Both the position numbers and the translations under genes were made by a program. The notes beneath the pieces were generated by a model, which saw only the letters and a program-made list of their open reading frames with translations, made no database searches and was not told where the DNA came from. Shown one piece after another: positions 1-11,464 of a stretch of DNA of 64,000 bases. Location of the stretch: NCBI RefSeq assembly GCF_016863115.1, contig NZ_BOOG01000020.1:60966-124965 (forward strand), read 5' to 3'. The DNA comes from Sphaerimonospora thailandensis. Lineage in GTDB: Bacteria; Actinomycetota; Actinomycetes; Streptosporangiales; Streptosporangiaceae. Position 1 is the stretch's first letter. Every line of letters starts with the position of its first letter.

Positions 1-230
1 CCCACCCGGCGGTCTCACTCGCCGCGGTCGTCGGGGTCCCCCACGACTCCCACGGCGAGGAGATCAAAGCGTACGTCATCCGCGGCCCGCAGGCCTCCGT
101 CTCCGAGGAGGAGCTGGTGGCCTGGTGCCGGGAGAACATGGCGGCCTACAAGTACCCGCGGATCGTCGAGTTCCGCGACGCCCTGCCGATGACCGCCACC
201 GGAAAGATCCTCAAACGCGAGCTGCGGTAG
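1..230 (+). CDS. C-terminal end of an acyl-CoA synthetase / AMP-dependent ligase (partial)
   Basis: The reading frame is open from position 3 to a TAG at 228-230 and runs off the left edge, so only about 75 C-terminal residues are present. They match the mobile C-terminal domain of acyl-CoA synthetases: an HPAV start, a GEEIKAYV segment, a KYPR motif, and a terminal TGKILKREL motif that contains the conserved lysine needed for adenylation. These enzymes activate fatty acids to acyl-CoA with ATP. The gene converges on the fatty-acid methyltransferase that follows, and the short 8-bp gap leaves no room for a separate terminator. Chain-length specificity cannot be judged from this fragment. Confidence 0.85.
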   Translation, partial: HPAVSLAAVVGVPHDSHGEEIKAYVIRGPQASVSEEELVAWCRENMAAYKYPRIVEFRDALPMTATGKILKRELR

Positions 231-238
231 GGCAGCGG

Positions 239-1498
239 TCAGGGCCAGCCGAGGGACGGGCGCAGCGGAACCTGTGACCGTCCCTCGTCGTCGAGCCTGA
301 CCCCGAGCACCTGGTGGAGCTGCACCTTGTTGCGCTCGAACCCGACCACGCAGCCGGCCATGTAGAGCCGCCAGACCCGGGCGGTGCCCTGGCCGACCTC
401 CTCGACCGCCTCGTCCCAGTGCTCGTCGAGGTTCTCGCACCACTCGCGCAGGGTCAGCGCGTAGTGCTCGCGCAGGTCCTCCTGGTGGCGGATCTCGAAG
501 CCGATGTCCTCCATCTGGCGGATCAGGTGGCCGACGGACTCCAGTTCGCCGTCCGGGAAGACGTACTTGTTGATGAAGCCGCCCTTGTTGAACGTCTTCT
601 CGGTCCCGGTCGGGCGGGTGATGCAGTGGTTGAGCAGCCGCCCGCCCGGCCTGAGCATGCCGTACAGGAAGGAGAAGTAGGACGGCAGGTTGTCCTTGCC
701 GATGTGCTCGGTGAGGCCGATCGAGCTCACCCGGTCGAAGTCCGTCTCGGGCACGTCGCGGTAGTCCATGTGGCGGACCTCGGCGAGGTCGGTCAGCCCG
801 GCCTCGGCGATCGCCTTCTGCGCCCACTCGGCCTGTTGCCGGGAGAGCGTGACGCCCAGGGCCTTCACGCCGTACTCCTTGGCCGCGTGCATGACCATGC
901 CGCCCCAGCCGCAGCCGACGTCGAGCAGCCGCATCCCCGGCTGGAGGTCCAGCTTCTTGGCCACCAGATCGAACTTCGTGTACTGCGCCTCCTCCAGCGT
1001 GGAGTCGTGGCTGGGGAAGACCGCGCAGGTGTACGCCATGGAGGGACCGAGGACCCACTCGTAGAACCGGTTGGAGACGTCGTAGTGGTGCTGGATCACC
1101 TCGGCGTCGCGCTGCTTCGCATGGCGGCTGCCCAGTTTCGCCAGTGTGCTCTGCCGCATCTCCTGCGGCGGCGGCTGGACGCGCATCATCAGCGGCTTGA
1201 CGCCGAGCGACCGGACCGCGTCGATCTTCGCGCGCAGCGGCAGGTCGTTCAACGTCAGCGACCACATGCGGTCGAGCAGGGTGTACGTGTCGCCGTGGAT
1301 ATCGATGTGCCCGGCGATGTAGGCCCGGGCCAGGCCGAGCTCTCCCGGCGCCTGCGCCAGGTAGGCCACCGCGACGGGGGTCTTCACCTCGATCGTGACG
1401 TCGGCGTCCGCCGGGCCCGTCGCACTGCCGTCGTAGGCGGTCAGGCGAATGCCCGTGTCGGCACCGACGATCTTCTCGAAGATCTTCGCAAGAGACAA
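239..1498 (-). CDS. tmsB: SAM-dependent fatty-acid methyltransferase (10-methylene fatty acid synthesis)
   Basis: This 419-residue protein belongs to the cyclopropane-fatty-acyl-phospholipid synthase / mycolic acid methyltransferase family. The SAM-binding motif LLDVGCGWGG is at about residues 191-200, preceded by the family motif QHHYDVSNRFY at 136-146. Known homologues (TmsB/BfaB, M. tuberculosis UfaA1 Rv0447c) methylate the double bond of oleoyl phospholipids to give a 10-methylene chain. It lies 46 bp downstream of a FAD-binding oxidoreductase on the same strand, which is the known tmsA-tmsB order, so I prefer this role to cyclopropane formation. The ATG at 1498 gives the normal family N-terminus. 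Either chemistry is possible from sequence alone. Confidence 0.85.
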   Translation of the reverse strand: MSLAKIFEKIVGADTGIRLTAYDGSATGPADADVTIEVKTPVAVAYLAQAPGELGLARAYIAGHIDIHGDTYTLLDRMWSLTLNDLPLRAKIDAVRSLGVKPLMMRVQPPPQEMRQSTLAKLGSRHAKQRDAEVIQHHYDVSNRFYEWVLGPSMAYTCAVFPSHDSTLEEAQYTKFDLVAKKLDLQPGMRLLDVGCGWGGMVMHAAKEYGVKALGVTLSRQQAEWAQKAIAEAGLTDLAEVRHMDYRDVPETDFDRVSSIGLTEHIGKDNLPSYFSFLYGMLRPGGRLLNHCITRPTGTEKTFNKGGFINKYVFPDGELESVGHLIRQMEDIGFEIRHQEDLREHYALTLREWCENLDEHWDEAVEEVGQGTARVWRLYMAGCVVGFERNKVQLHQVLGVRLDDEGRSQVPLRPSLGWP

Positions 1499-1544
1499 TC
1501 TGCACCTCTCCCGGCTGTTGGGGTCCCGGCTGTCGCGTTACCGC

Positions 1545-2915
1545 CTATCTACCCCGGACGCACTTGTCATACAGGTCGAGCAGCCGCTCGCCCGGGTCGT
1601 ACGCGCGCTTGACGGGCCAGTAGGCGTCCCCGTTGTACAGCCGCCAGAACTCCTCCCGTTCGTAGAACGAGGTCGAGTACAGCGACTTGTGGCCGTCGAG
1701 CCGGTGTACGGCATGCTCGATCAGCCTGTTGTAGTAGCCGTCGAACTGGCCGCGCGGCAACGGGACCATGCCCCAGAAGCCGAAGTTGACGTAGAGGCGG
1801 CCCGGCTCCAGCGGATACAGCGACCATTCGGTCGCGGCCTTGAGCGGGCACATCCACACCGGCGTCATGCCGACCTGACGCTGGAAGAAGTCGAGGAACT
1901 CCGCGCCCCGCTCGACCGGCACCTCCACATCCTGGATGACCGACTCCTGCACGGGGTTGCCGCGCCAGCGGTCGACGCGGGCGGTGAGGCCATACCGCTG
2001 GTCGAGCCCCACGAGTTTGCGGTAGACGTCCGAGCGGAGCAATCGGCGCGGCACCAGCGAGCGGACCAGCGGCTGCTGGACGCCGAACGCCCGCGAGCAC
2101 CAGAACCAGTCGGTGTCCCATCGCCACAGGTAGTCGCGGATGGTCAGCCAGTCGCGGGAGCGGTTGCGGATCGACTGGTAGTAGATCCGCATGCCGGTGT
2201 AGTCGGAGGTGTAGGGCGCGCGGTCCGAGAACGTGCCAACGGTGACGTACATCTCGTTCGGCCCGAAGTACGTGCCGTCGACGAAGTCGACCGGCTCGCC
2301 GTCGTGCACCCGGCTCTCGCAGATCTCGTGCATGGTCAGCATGCACTTGTCCGCGTCGGCGAACCGGATGTGGGTCAACCGTACGAACGGCTTGACCGGG
2401 AGCAGCTTGATGCGGATCCGCAGGGCGTAGCCGAGCGTGCCGTAGGAGTTGGGGAAGGCGCGGAAAAGGTCGGCGTGCTCGCCCTCGGCCCGCGCCACGA
2501 CGACACGGCCGTCGCCGGTGAGGATCTCCAGTTCCTCGACGGACTCGTGCGGCAGGCCGCGGGCGAAGCTGGTCGACTCGATGCCGAGGCCGGTGACCGC
2601 GCCGCCCAGCGTGATCGTCTTGAGCTGGGGCACCACGTACGGCATGAGCCCGTACGGCAGGGTCGCGTCGACCAGGTTCTCGTACGTGGTCATCCCCTGG
2701 ACCTCGGCCGTCATGCTCGCGGGATCGACCTGGATCACCTGGTCGAGGTCACGGGCGGACAGTGCGGCCGTCTTCGTGGGCGTACGGAAGCGGAACAGGT
2801 TCGTGGTGGCCTTGGCGAGGCGGGGCGCGGCATCCTGCGGGATGGCCGCGTAGGACTCCCTGATCTGCTCGACTGCCTTCGTATGGGCGGTCATACTGGC
2901 CGTGCGGTCTGGCAT
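1545..2915 (-). CDS. tmsA: FAD-binding oxidoreductase, 10-methylene fatty acid reductase
   Basis: This 456-residue flavoprotein carries a PF01565-type FAD-binding domain; the Gly-rich stretch ITLGGAVTGLGIESTSFARG is at about residues 101-120. It resembles TmsA/BfaA and M. tuberculosis Rv0449c, which reduce the 10-methylene chain made by the partner methyltransferase to a 10-methyl branch (tuberculostearic acid type) using NADPH. The ATG at 2915 follows a good AGGGGGTGG Shine-Dalgarno; an internal ATG at 2894 is the alternative start. It is the first gene of a two-gene unit with tmsB. Such branched lipids are characteristic of Streptosporangiales, which fits the rest of the window. Homology to DHCR24/DIMINUTO-like enzymes is also visible, but the context argues for TmsA. 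Confidence 0.85.
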   Translation of the reverse strand: MPDRTASMTAHTKAVEQIRESYAAIPQDAAPRLAKATTNLFRFRTPTKTAALSARDLDQVIQVDPASMTAEVQGMTTYENLVDATLPYGLMPYVVPQLKTITLGGAVTGLGIESTSFARGLPHESVEELEILTGDGRVVVARAEGEHADLFRAFPNSYGTLGYALRIRIKLLPVKPFVRLTHIRFADADKCMLTMHEICESRVHDGEPVDFVDGTYFGPNEMYVTVGTFSDRAPYTSDYTGMRIYYQSIRNRSRDWLTIRDYLWRWDTDWFWCSRAFGVQQPLVRSLVPRRLLRSDVYRKLVGLDQRYGLTARVDRWRGNPVQESVIQDVEVPVERGAEFLDFFQRQVGMTPVWMCPLKAATEWSLYPLEPGRLYVNFGFWGMVPLPRGQFDGYYNRLIEHAVHRLDGHKSLYSTSFYEREEFWRLYNGDAYWPVKRAYDPGERLLDLYDKCVRGR

Positions 2916-3031
2916 GGAACCACCCCCTGGATCGCGAGATCGCCTCTTGAACGCTATCCCCCGAGAACTTCGCAGACCAGAGCTGACACGTTACGCCCGT
3001 GAAAACTCTCCGGATCGCCTGCGAACCAGGG

Positions 3032-3109
3032 GGATCCGGGTGATCGTATCTCTTTTCGACTCGCCGGCCGGTACCGGGCCCGGATCTACAGACCCGATCA
3101 CCGGGATCC
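3032..3109. promoter_or_regulatory. Imperfect inverted repeat between divergent lipid genes
   Basis: The 273-bp divergent intergenic region between tmsA and the racemase holds two arms, GGATCCGGGTGATC at 3032-3045 and GATCACCGGGATCC at 3096-3109. They are inverted repeats of each other with one mismatch in 14. The location between two divergently transcribed lipid genes suggests an operator region, but the 50-bp spacing is long for a single dimer site. No regulator gene is adjacent. Confidence 0.3.
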
Positions 3110-3188
3110 GTATGACCCGGGCCGACCGAAGCATGTTCTACTGGGCGCGTTGGAACACGACCCGGAGCAACCGAGCGCGGAGGACATC

Positions 3189-4335
3189 ATGGAAGAGCCC
3201 CGGAGGGGCCCGCTGGCCGGGGTGCGCGTGCTGGAACTGGCCGGCCTGGCGCCCGGGCCGTTCGCCGGCATGATGCTGGCCGACCACGGCGCGCGGGTGC
3301 TGCGGATCGACCGGGTCGGGGCGGTCGACGACAGACCCCGCCGGGACGTCATGGACCGCGGCAAGCGCACGATCGGGCTCGATCTGAAGTCACCCGCGGG
3401 CGTCGCGGCCTTCAAGAAGCTGGCCGCCGGGGCCGACGTGGTGATCGAGGTGTTCCGGCCGGGCGTCGCCGAACGGCTGGGGATCGGCCCGGCCGACCTG
3501 CACACGGTGAACGAGCGGCTGGTCTACGGCCGGATGACCGGCTGGGGTCAGCGGGGGCCCCTCGCGCCGGCCGCCGGGCACGACATCGACTACATCGCGA
3601 TCTCCGGGGTCCTGTCGCTGCTGGGCCGGGCGGGCGGCAAGCCCACTCCGCCCATCAACATCCTCGGCGACTTCGCCGGCGGGGGCCTCATGCTGGCCTA
3701 CGGCGTGCTGCTCGCCCTGTTCGAACGCGAGCGCACCGGGCGAGGCCAGGTGATCGACGCCGCGATGGTGGACGGCGCCGCGCTCCTGTTCGCGATGTTC
3801 TACGCCGGCGTGGCCGGCGGCCACTGGGGGCCGCGCGGGACCAACCTGCTGGACACCGGTGCGCCGATGTACGACACGTACGAGACGGCCGACGGGGGGT
3901 TCCTCGCGGTCGGGCCACTGGAACCGCAGTTCTGGGCGGAGATGCTCGACCGGATGGGTCGGCTGGTGGACATGACGGAGCTGCCGAACCGGGACGACCC
4001 GGCGAACTGGCCGAAGCTGCGCGAACGGCTCACCTCAGCCTTCCGGTCCAGAACCCGGGCCGAGTGGGAGCAGGCCTTCGAGGGCTCGGACGCCTGCGTC
4101 TTCCCCGTCCTGGACATGAACGAGGCCGCGGCGCATCCGCACAACCGGGCACGGGAGACGTTCCTGGAGATCGGCGGCGTCCTGCAACCGGCCCCGGCGC
4201 CGCGCCTGCTCGGCAGTGAACGACAGGGGGGACACGGAGACCATCTGGCCCCGGCCATCCGGCTCCACGACCTGACCGAGTGGGGCCTGCCGGACGACGA
4301 GGCCGAGGCACTGCGCGCGGCCGGAGTGCTGGCCT

Positions 4336-4337
<2 letters not shown>
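3189..4337 (+). CDS. Alpha-methylacyl-CoA racemase (CoA-transferase family III)
   Basis: This is a 382-residue protein of the CaiB/BaiF fold. The motifs MTGWGQ (117-122), GHDIDY with His131, and LGDFAGGG with Asp161 match the racemase subgroup, in which a His/Asp pair interconverts the R and S forms of 2-methylacyl-CoA. M. tuberculosis MCR uses His126 and Asp156. An upstream in-frame TTG at 3150 exists, but the ATG at 3189 has a GGAGGA Shine-Dalgarno six bases away and is preferred. It is divergent from tmsA, so it may serve breakdown of the 10-methyl acids, which become 2-methylacyl-CoA after four beta-oxidation rounds. A formyl- or succinyl-CoA transferase role is less likely given these motifs. 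Confidence 0.85.
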
Positions 4338-6395
<2,058 letters not shown>

Positions 6396-6506
6396 CCCCG
6401 CCCTCGCGGCCGGGACAGGCGTGACCATCCCCTGACGGGTAGTGCGGTCAGGCAACGACCGCACTACCCGTGGACGTTGACGAACCCGCCATCGGACGAC
6501 TACCTG

Positions 6507-6530
6507 ATGCTAGCATTGCTATCAGGAGGT
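6507..6530 (+). promoter_or_regulatory. Candidate FitA-type operator and ribosome binding site
   Basis: A perfect 10-bp palindrome ATGCTAGCAT lies at 6507-6516, followed by TGCTATCA at 6517-6524. The latter equals the half-site known for gonococcal FitAB (TGCTATCA/TGATAGCA). The AGGAGGT Shine-Dalgarno at 6524-6530 overlaps the end of this site, so binding of the toxin-antitoxin complex would also cover the translation start region. This suggests autoregulation of the downstream pair. Confidence 0.5.
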
Positions 6531-6537
6531 GACCTGG

Positions 6538-6783
6538 ATGGCTGCACTCAGCATCCGTAATCTCGACGACGAGGTGAAACGTCGTCTGCGCATGCGAGCG
6601 GCTCGCCACGGTCGATCGATGGAGGCTGAAGCCCGCGCCATCCTCGAAGAAGCGGTGGCCGAGCCGGAGACCCCGGAGAACCTGTTCACCACGCTGCTGG
6701 ACCGCTTCGCCGCCCTCGGGGGCATCGAGCTAGAACTGCCGGCCCGGGCGACGCCGCCACGCGCAGCCGACTTCGCGTCATGA
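6538..6783 (+). CDS. FitA/VapB-like ribbon-helix-helix antitoxin
   Basis: This 81-residue protein begins with an RHH DNA-binding segment: SIRNLDDEVKRRLRMRAA, then HGRSMEAEARAILEEAV. That is the FitA/StbC-like antitoxin pattern. The C-terminal tail should wrap the toxin. The ATG at 6538 sits seven bases after AGGAGGT; an upstream GTG at 6529 lies inside that ribosome binding site and is not used. Its stop codon overlaps the toxin start in an ATGA arrangement, so the two are translationally coupled. It would neutralise the PIN nuclease and, with it, repress the operon through the upstream palindrome. Confidence 0.85.
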   Translation: MAALSIRNLDDEVKRRLRMRAARHGRSMEAEARAILEEAVAEPETPENLFTTLLDRFAALGGIELELPARATPPRAADFAS

Positions 6784-7199
6784 TCGTCATCGATACCACC
6801 GTGGTGTCGGAACTTATGAGGCCGGCACCGGCGCCGACGGTGGTGCAGTGGATCCGATCACAAACCGGACGTGATTTGTACACCACCTCGATCACTCTGG
6901 CGGAGATCCGCTACGGCATCGAGCGACTGCCCGACGGGCGCCGCAAGAAACTGCTGGCGGTCACCGCGGAGGAGGTGTTCGACGCCTTCGCCGACAAGGT
7001 ACTGCCCTTCAACGCACCGGCGGCCCCGCTGTACGCGGCAGTCGTCAGCGCCCGGGAACGGGCAGGCACGCCGATCGACGGGTTCGACGCCCAGATCGCC
7101 GCCATCTGCCGCGCCCACCGGGCCACCTTGGCCACCCGCAACCTCAAGGACTTCTACGACACCGGGATCGAAACCATCGACCCCTGGGGCCAGAGCTGA
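6780..7199 (+). CDS. FitB/VapC-like PIN-domain ribonuclease toxin
   Basis: This is a 139-residue PIN domain. The acidic metal-binding set is visible: Asp5 in MIVIDTTVVSE, Glu42 in TLAEIRYG, Asp100 and Asp103 in PIDGFDAQIA, and the NLKDF motif with Asp124. These nucleases cleave RNA, often tRNA or rRNA, in a magnesium-dependent way when freed from the antitoxin. The length and the LATRNLKDF ending fit the FitB subgroup. It overlaps the antitoxin stop by four bases. All key residues are present, so the module looks intact. Confidence 0.87.
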   Translation: MIVIDTTVVSELMRPAPAPTVVQWIRSQTGRDLYTTSITLAEIRYGIERLPDGRRKKLLAVTAEEVFDAFADKVLPFNAPAAPLYAAVVSARERAGTPIDGFDAQIAAICRAHRATLATRNLKDFYDTGIETIDPWGQS

Positions 7200-7288
7200 C
7201 CCGGCCGGGATGGGCGCGGCGGGGCGGGTCCGACCGGTAGAGTCGATCTCCGCCGGAAGCCCCCGGCGCGAGAGGACAGGAGACGCAC

Positions 7289-7663
7289 GTGACAGCGGAG
7301 AAGCCCGAGATCGACTTCCCCGAGGGCGCACCGCCCGCCGACCTGGAGATCGTCGACCTCGTCGAGGGAGACGGACCCGAGGCCCAGGCGGGGCAGAACG
7401 TCACCGTGCACTACGTCGGAGTCGCCTTCTCCACCGGCGAGGAGTTCGACGCGTCATGGAACCGGGGCCAGCCGTTCCAGTTCCCGCTGGGCGGCGGCCG
7501 CGTCATCGCCGGGTGGGACCGCGGCGTGGTCGGCATGAAGGTCGGCGGGCGGCGCCGCCTCACGATCCCCCCGCACCTCGGGTACGGCAACCGCGGCGCG
7601 GGCAACGTCATCAAGCCGGGCGAGACGCTCATCTTCGTCGTCGATCTGCTCGGCGTCGGCTGA
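7289..7663 (+). CDS. FKBP-type peptidyl-prolyl cis-trans isomerase
   Basis: This 124-residue single-domain FKBP has the conserved landmarks VTVHYVG, FDASW, FPLGGGRVIAGWDRG, IPPHLGYG and LIFVVDLLGV, including the aromatic pocket Trp in the AGWD segment. It catalyses cis-trans isomerisation of peptidyl-proline bonds and is probably cytoplasmic, since no signal peptide is present. The GTG at 7289 has an AGGACAGGAGA Shine-Dalgarno upstream. It is a typical short actinobacterial FKBP. It lies 89 bp after the toxin gene on the same strand and is probably transcribed separately. Confidence 0.93.
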   Translation: MTAEKPEIDFPEGAPPADLEIVDLVEGDGPEAQAGQNVTVHYVGVAFSTGEEFDASWNRGQPFQFPLGGGRVIAGWDRGVVGMKVGGRRRLTIPPHLGYGNRGAGNVIKPGETLIFVVDLLGVG

Positions 7664-7740
7664 CAGTCCGCAGGCCCGGCCGGATCCAGGCCCGATCGAA
7701 CCCGCCCGATCGAAGCCAAGCAGACGGGCTCCGGCATGGC

Positions 7741-7787
7741 GGGACCTTGGTTTGGCTGGACCTTGGTTTGGCGGGACCCGGTCTGGC
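7741..7787. repeat. Three tandem 15-16 bp repeats
   Basis: Two almost identical 16-mers with the core GGACCTTGGTTTGGC (7741-7756 and 7757-7772) are followed by a diverged copy, GGGACCCGGTCTGGC, at 7773-7787. They lie just before the GT39 gene. A related string, GGGTCTTGGTCTGG, occurs at the right edge of the window. Their function is unknown; they could be the remains of a dispersed element. Confidence 0.6.
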
Positions 7788-7819
7788 GCGGGCGGGCTCC
7801 TGGCGTCGATGATGTTCCG

Positions 7820-9286
7820 ATGACCACGGCCGCCGACCTCGCCCCCGCCATCCGTCAGCTCCCCCCGTTCGCCAGGCGTCCGATCGCGGTGATCGCGCTG
7901 ACGGTCGTCGCGGTGCTGCTCGCCGTCAGTCCCTGGTACGGCTACCACCGCGACGAGCTGTACTTCCGGCTGCTGGGCGAGCACCCTCAGCTGGGGTACT
8001 TCGACACGCCGCCGCTCACTCCGATGATCGCGCGGGTGTCCACGGCGGTCTTCGGCGACACCGTCGTCGCCCTGCGGATCTTCCCGGCCCTGGCGGCCGG
8101 GGTCATCGTCGTGCTCGTCGCTCTCATCGCCCGCGAGTTCGGCGGGAGCCGTACGGCACAGCTCCTGGCCGCCGCCGGCACCGCCACCGGGGTCTTTCCC
8201 CTGATCGCCGGGCACGCGCTGCTGACGCTCACCCCGGACATGCTGGTGTGGGCCGCGGCCGCGCTGTGCCTGGCGCGGGTGCTCGTGCGGGGCGACGGGC
8301 GGTACTGGCTCGCGGTGGGCGTGATCGCGGGTGCGGCCACGTACAACCGCGACCTGATCGTGCTGCTGCTGGGCGGTGTCGGCGTGGGCGTCCTGGCGGC
8401 CGGCCCGCGCGAGGTCCTGCGGGACCGGCGGCTGTGGATCGGCGCGCTGCTGGCGATCGTGATCGCCGCGCCCAATCTCGTCTACCAGGCGACGCACGAC
8501 TGGCCGCAGCTCCAGATGGCCGACGCCCTGCGCGGCGTCGAGGGCACGGACAACCGGATCGCCTTCGTGCCGCTGCAGCTCGTGCTGCTCGGCCCGCCCC
8601 AGGCGGTGATCTGCGTCGCGGGCTGGCTCAGGTTATGGCGCGGCCGCACGACACGGGCGTTCGCGATCGCGTACCCGCTGGGCTGCGCGCTGACGCTGTA
8701 CTCCGGCGGCCGCCCCGACTACACGGCGGGGTTCCTGCTCTATCTGTTCGCGGCCGGCTGCGTCGTCGCCGCCGACTGGCGTTGGCGGCGGACGCTGGTG
8801 ACCGCGTTGGCCGTCAGCGCGGTGATCGCGGTCGTGACGGCGCTGCCCGTCATCCCGGCCGCCTCACTCGGCGGCACCCCGGTCGCCGCGATGAACGAGG
8901 TGGCCCGCGAGTCCGTCGGGATGCGCGACCTCGCCCGGCAGGTCGGCCGGGTGGTGAGCGAACTTCCCGCGTCGGAGCGGGCGGATGCGGTGCTGCTGGC
9001 CTCGAACTACGGACAGGCGGGGGCGCTCGACCGGTGGGCGGGCGAGTTCGGGCTGCCGCCCGTCCACAGCCCGCACAACGAGCTGTGGTGGTGGGGTCCG
9101 CCGCCGGAGAGCGCCCGGACCGTGATCGTCGTCGGCTTCAATCCGACCGATGGGTTCGCCCGCTGCTCGGTCGCGGCAAACCTGAACGGGATGCCGGGCG
9201 AGGAACAGGGCAGGCCGATCACCATCTGCCGTGATCCCCTCCGGCCATGGCATGAGCTGTGGCCGGCCATGCGCCACTACAGCTGA
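7820..9286 (+). CDS. GT39/ArnT-like membrane glycosyltransferase
   Basis: This 488-residue polytopic protein resembles the PMT_2 / dolichyl-phosphate-mannose mannosyltransferase superfamily. The N-terminal loop [18 protein letters not shown], followed by [11 protein letters not shown], supplies the acidic residues (HRDE) that bind the polyprenyl-phosphate sugar donor. About ten membrane helices follow, with a soluble C-terminal region after about residue 380. Such enzymes transfer a sugar from a lipid carrier to a protein, lipid or polymer outside the membrane. The ATG at 7820 begins just before the first helix; an upstream ATG at 7736 would read through the tandem repeats. The start has no strong ribosome binding site, and the substrate is unknown. 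Confidence 0.75.
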   Translation: MTTAADLAPAIRQLPPFARRPIAVIALTVVAVLLAVSPWYGYHRDELYFRLLGEHPQLGYFDTPPLTPMIARVSTAVFGDTVVALRIFPALAAGVIVVLVALIAREFGGSRTAQLLAAAGTATGVFPLIAGHALLTLTPDMLVWAAAALCLARVLVRGDGRYWLAVGVIAGAATYNRDLIVLLLGGVGVGVLAAGPREVLRDRRLWIGALLAIVIAAPNLVYQATHDWPQLQMADALRGVEGTDNRIAFVPLQLVLLGPPQAVICVAGWLRLWRGRTTRAFAIAYPLGCALTLYSGGRPDYTAGFLLYLFAAGCVVAADWRWRRTLVTALAVSAVIAVVTALPVIPAASLGGTPVAAMNEVARESVGMRDLARQVGRVVSELPASERADAVLLASNYGQAGALDRWAGEFGLPPVHSPHNELWWWGPPPESARTVIVVGFNPTDGFARCSVAANLNGMPGEEQGRPITICRDPLRPWHELWPAMRHYS

Positions 9287-9335
9287 CCCCCACCCGCCAT
9301 GGCCGGATCGGGCGGTCGTGAGGCAGGATTACTTT

Positions 9336-10862
9336 GTGTTGCTGATCGACCTCGCCCGCACGTCGGCGGCCGTCGCCGCGGACCGAGCGCGCACGGCCAA
9401 GATCGGGCACCTGGCCGAGCTGCTGGGCCGGGTCGGGCCGGACGAGGCCGAGATCGCGATCGCCTATCTGTCCGGCGAGCTGCGGCAGCGCCAGATCGGC
9501 GTCGGCTGGCGCAGCCTGCGTGATCTGCCCGAGCCTCGTCAGGTCGCGACGGCGACCCTCACCCAGGTAGACGCGCTGCTCGAACGGATCGGGTCCCGGT
9601 CCGGCCCCGGCTCGCAGGCCGCGCGCCGGGACCTGCTCAATGAGCTCTTCGCCGCGGTGACCCGGCAGGAGCAGGCGTTCCTGAAACGGCTGCTGATGGG
9701 TGAGCTCCGCCAGGGGGCGCAGGGCGGTGTGATGGTCGAGGCGATCGCCAAGGCAGCGGACGTGCTCGCGGCCGAGGTCCGCCGCGCGCTGACCCTGCGA
9801 GGCTGGCTGCCGGCGGTGGGAGCGGCCGCGCTGGGCGGCGGCGTGACGGCGCTGCGCGCGTTCCGCCTCGAGGTCGGCCGCCCGGTCGCGCCGATGCTCG
9901 CGCAGAGCGCGCCGAGCGTCACCGCCGCGCTGGAGAAGATCGGCGGCCCGGCCGCGATCGAGTGGAAGCTCGACGGCGTGCGGGTGCAGACCCACCGGCG
10001 AGGCGACCAGGTGACCGTGTTCACCCGCGGCCTCGACGACATCACCTCTCAGGTCCCCGAACTGGTCGAGGCGGTCGCCGCGCTGCCCGACACCGACCTG
10101 GTGCTCGACGGCGAGGTGATCGCGCTACGGCCCGACGGCCGCCCGGAGCCGTTCCAGGTCACCTCAGGCCGGGTCGCCGGCAAGATCGGGGTCGACGCGC
10201 TCCGAAAGACCGTGCCGCTCAGCGTCTTCTTCTTCGACGCGCTGCGGGTCCGGGGGACCGACCTGCTCGACCTGCCGGACGAGGAGCGGCACCGCGCCCT
10301 GGAGGCCGCCGTGCCGGCCGAGCTGATCACCCCGCGCCTCGTCACCGCCGACGCCGACGAGGGCGAGGAGTTCTTCGCCGACGCGCTGCGGCGCGGCCAC
10401 GAGGGCGTCGTGGTGAAGTCACCGCGCACGCCGTACGCCGCAGGCCGACGCGGAGCCGGTTGGGTCAAGGTGAAGCCGCGGCACGCCCTGGACCTCGTGG
10501 TGCTGGCCGCCGAATGGGGCAGCGGCCGGCGCCAGGGACTGCTGTCCAATCTCCATCTGGGTGCCCTCGATCCCGAGACCGGCGGCTTCGTGATGCTCGG
10601 CAAGACCTTCAAGGGCCTGACCGACGAACTGCTGAGCTGGCAGACCGAGCAGTTCCTGCGACTGGCCGAGGGCCCCGCCGACGACTGGGTGGTCACGGTC
10701 AAACCCGAGCTCGTCGTGGAGATCGCCTTCGACGGCGTCCAGCGCTCGAGCCGCTATCCGGGCGGGATGGCACTGCGGTTCGCCCGCGTGCTGCGCTACC
10801 GGCCGGACAAGCGGCCCGATGAGGCCGACACGGTCGAGACGGTCCGCGCGCTCCTGCCCTGA
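9336..10862 (+). CDS. lig: ATP-dependent DNA ligase (LigB type)
   Basis: This is a 508-residue ligase with the N-terminal helical domain at 1-180 and a nucleotidyltransferase domain holding motif I WKLDGVR, where Lys211 would be adenylated. Motif IV (GHEGVVVKS) and motif V (GWVKVKP) follow, then the OB fold to the end. It closely resembles mycobacterial LigB (Rv3062), a non-essential ligase thought to help repair. The GTG at 9336 is spaced correctly from AGGCAGGA; a GTG at 9318 is an alternative. It seals nicks in duplex DNA with ATP, alongside the NAD-dependent LigA expected elsewhere. Confidence 0.92.
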   Translation: MLLIDLARTSAAVAADRARTAKIGHLAELLGRVGPDEAEIAIAYLSGELRQRQIGVGWRSLRDLPEPRQVATATLTQVDALLERIGSRSGPGSQAARRDLLNELFAAVTRQEQAFLKRLLMGELRQGAQGGVMVEAIAKAADVLAAEVRRALTLRGWLPAVGAAALGGGVTALRAFRLEVGRPVAPMLAQSAPSVTAALEKIGGPAAIEWKLDGVRVQTHRRGDQVTVFTRGLDDITSQVPELVEAVAALPDTDLVLDGEVIALRPDGRPEPFQVTSGRVAGKIGVDALRKTVPLSVFFFDALRVRGTDLLDLPDEERHRALEAAVPAELITPRLVTADADEGEEFFADALRRGHEGVVVKSPRTPYAAGRRGAGWVKVKPRHALDLVVLAAEWGSGRRQGLLSNLHLGALDPETGGFVMLGKTFKGLTDELLSWQTEQFLRLAEGPADDWVVTVKPELVVEIAFDGVQRSSRYPGGMALRFARVLRYRPDKRPDEADTVETVRALLP

Positions 10863-10882
10863 GCGGTGCTCATTTCACAGGT

Positions 10883-11464
10883 TCATTTCACGAGTCGGAT
10901 CGTCAGGGGGTAGCGGAACTCACCTCCTGACAGAGCCGACACCCCGGCGACGATGGACAGCACGAACCACAGGATCCAATAGACCGGTATCAGGGGGATG
11001 CCGATGATGGTGAACGGCAGCAGGATCGTCGCGCCGAACAGGGTGAGGTGGAAGTTCAGCGCCTCCACCGCGTGTCTCCTGACATAGGGCGAACTGCTGC
11101 CCGCCGCCAGCATGATGATCAGCGGACCGATCACGAACAGGCCGGCCAGCGACAGCAGATGCGCCCCGGCGCCGAGGAGACGGTCGCGGGATTCATCACT
11201 CGGCCCCGTGTACGCCGACGGGGGCGGCACATAGGCGGGACGCGTGCCGTAAAGATCGGCCATTATCGGCGTGAGGTCCGCATGCGTGCGCGCGGTCATG
11301 GCACGATCCAGCCGTTCATCCATCTCGATCTTGTCGAGTCTGCCCGCGGCGAAGGCCGCCTTCACGTGCTCGACCACCTGATCGCGGTCCGCGTCGGTCA
11401 CGCGTAGCTGGGGGTGCGGCACGGGCCCGCGCCCCTGCCAACGTGGTGTCGCTGCCGCCGGCAT
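10883..11464 (-). CDS. DUF1707-DUF4870 membrane protein
   Basis: This 193-residue protein has two parts. Residues 20-70 form a DUF1707 domain, with the typical RVTDADRDQVVEHVKAAFAA start and GRLDKIEMDERLDRA segment. Residues 95-190 form a DUF4870 domain with about three to four membrane helices and the usual YVRRHAVEALNFHLT motif. DUF1707 is common at the N-terminus of actinobacterial membrane proteins and resembles SHOCT-type oligomerisation segments. The ATG at 11464 follows GGAAGG; a TTG at 11467 is less likely. It converges on the ligase. No defined function is known. Confidence 0.8.
   Translation of the reverse strand: MPAAATPRWQGRGPVPHPQLRVTDADRDQVVEHVKAAFAAGRLDKIEMDERLDRAMTARTHADLTPIMADLYGTRPAYVPPPSAYTGPSDESRDRLLGAGAHLLSLAGLFVIGPLIIMLAAGSSSPYVRRHAVEALNFHLTLFGATILLPFTIIGIPLIPVYWILWFVLSIVAGVSALSGGEFRYPLTIRLVK

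Noticed and set aside
7736..7819. Upstream ATG extending the GT39 gene through the tandem repeats
   Set aside because: The extra 28 residues are Trp/Arg/Gly from the repeats and not typical of the family. The ATG at 7820 precedes the first helix.
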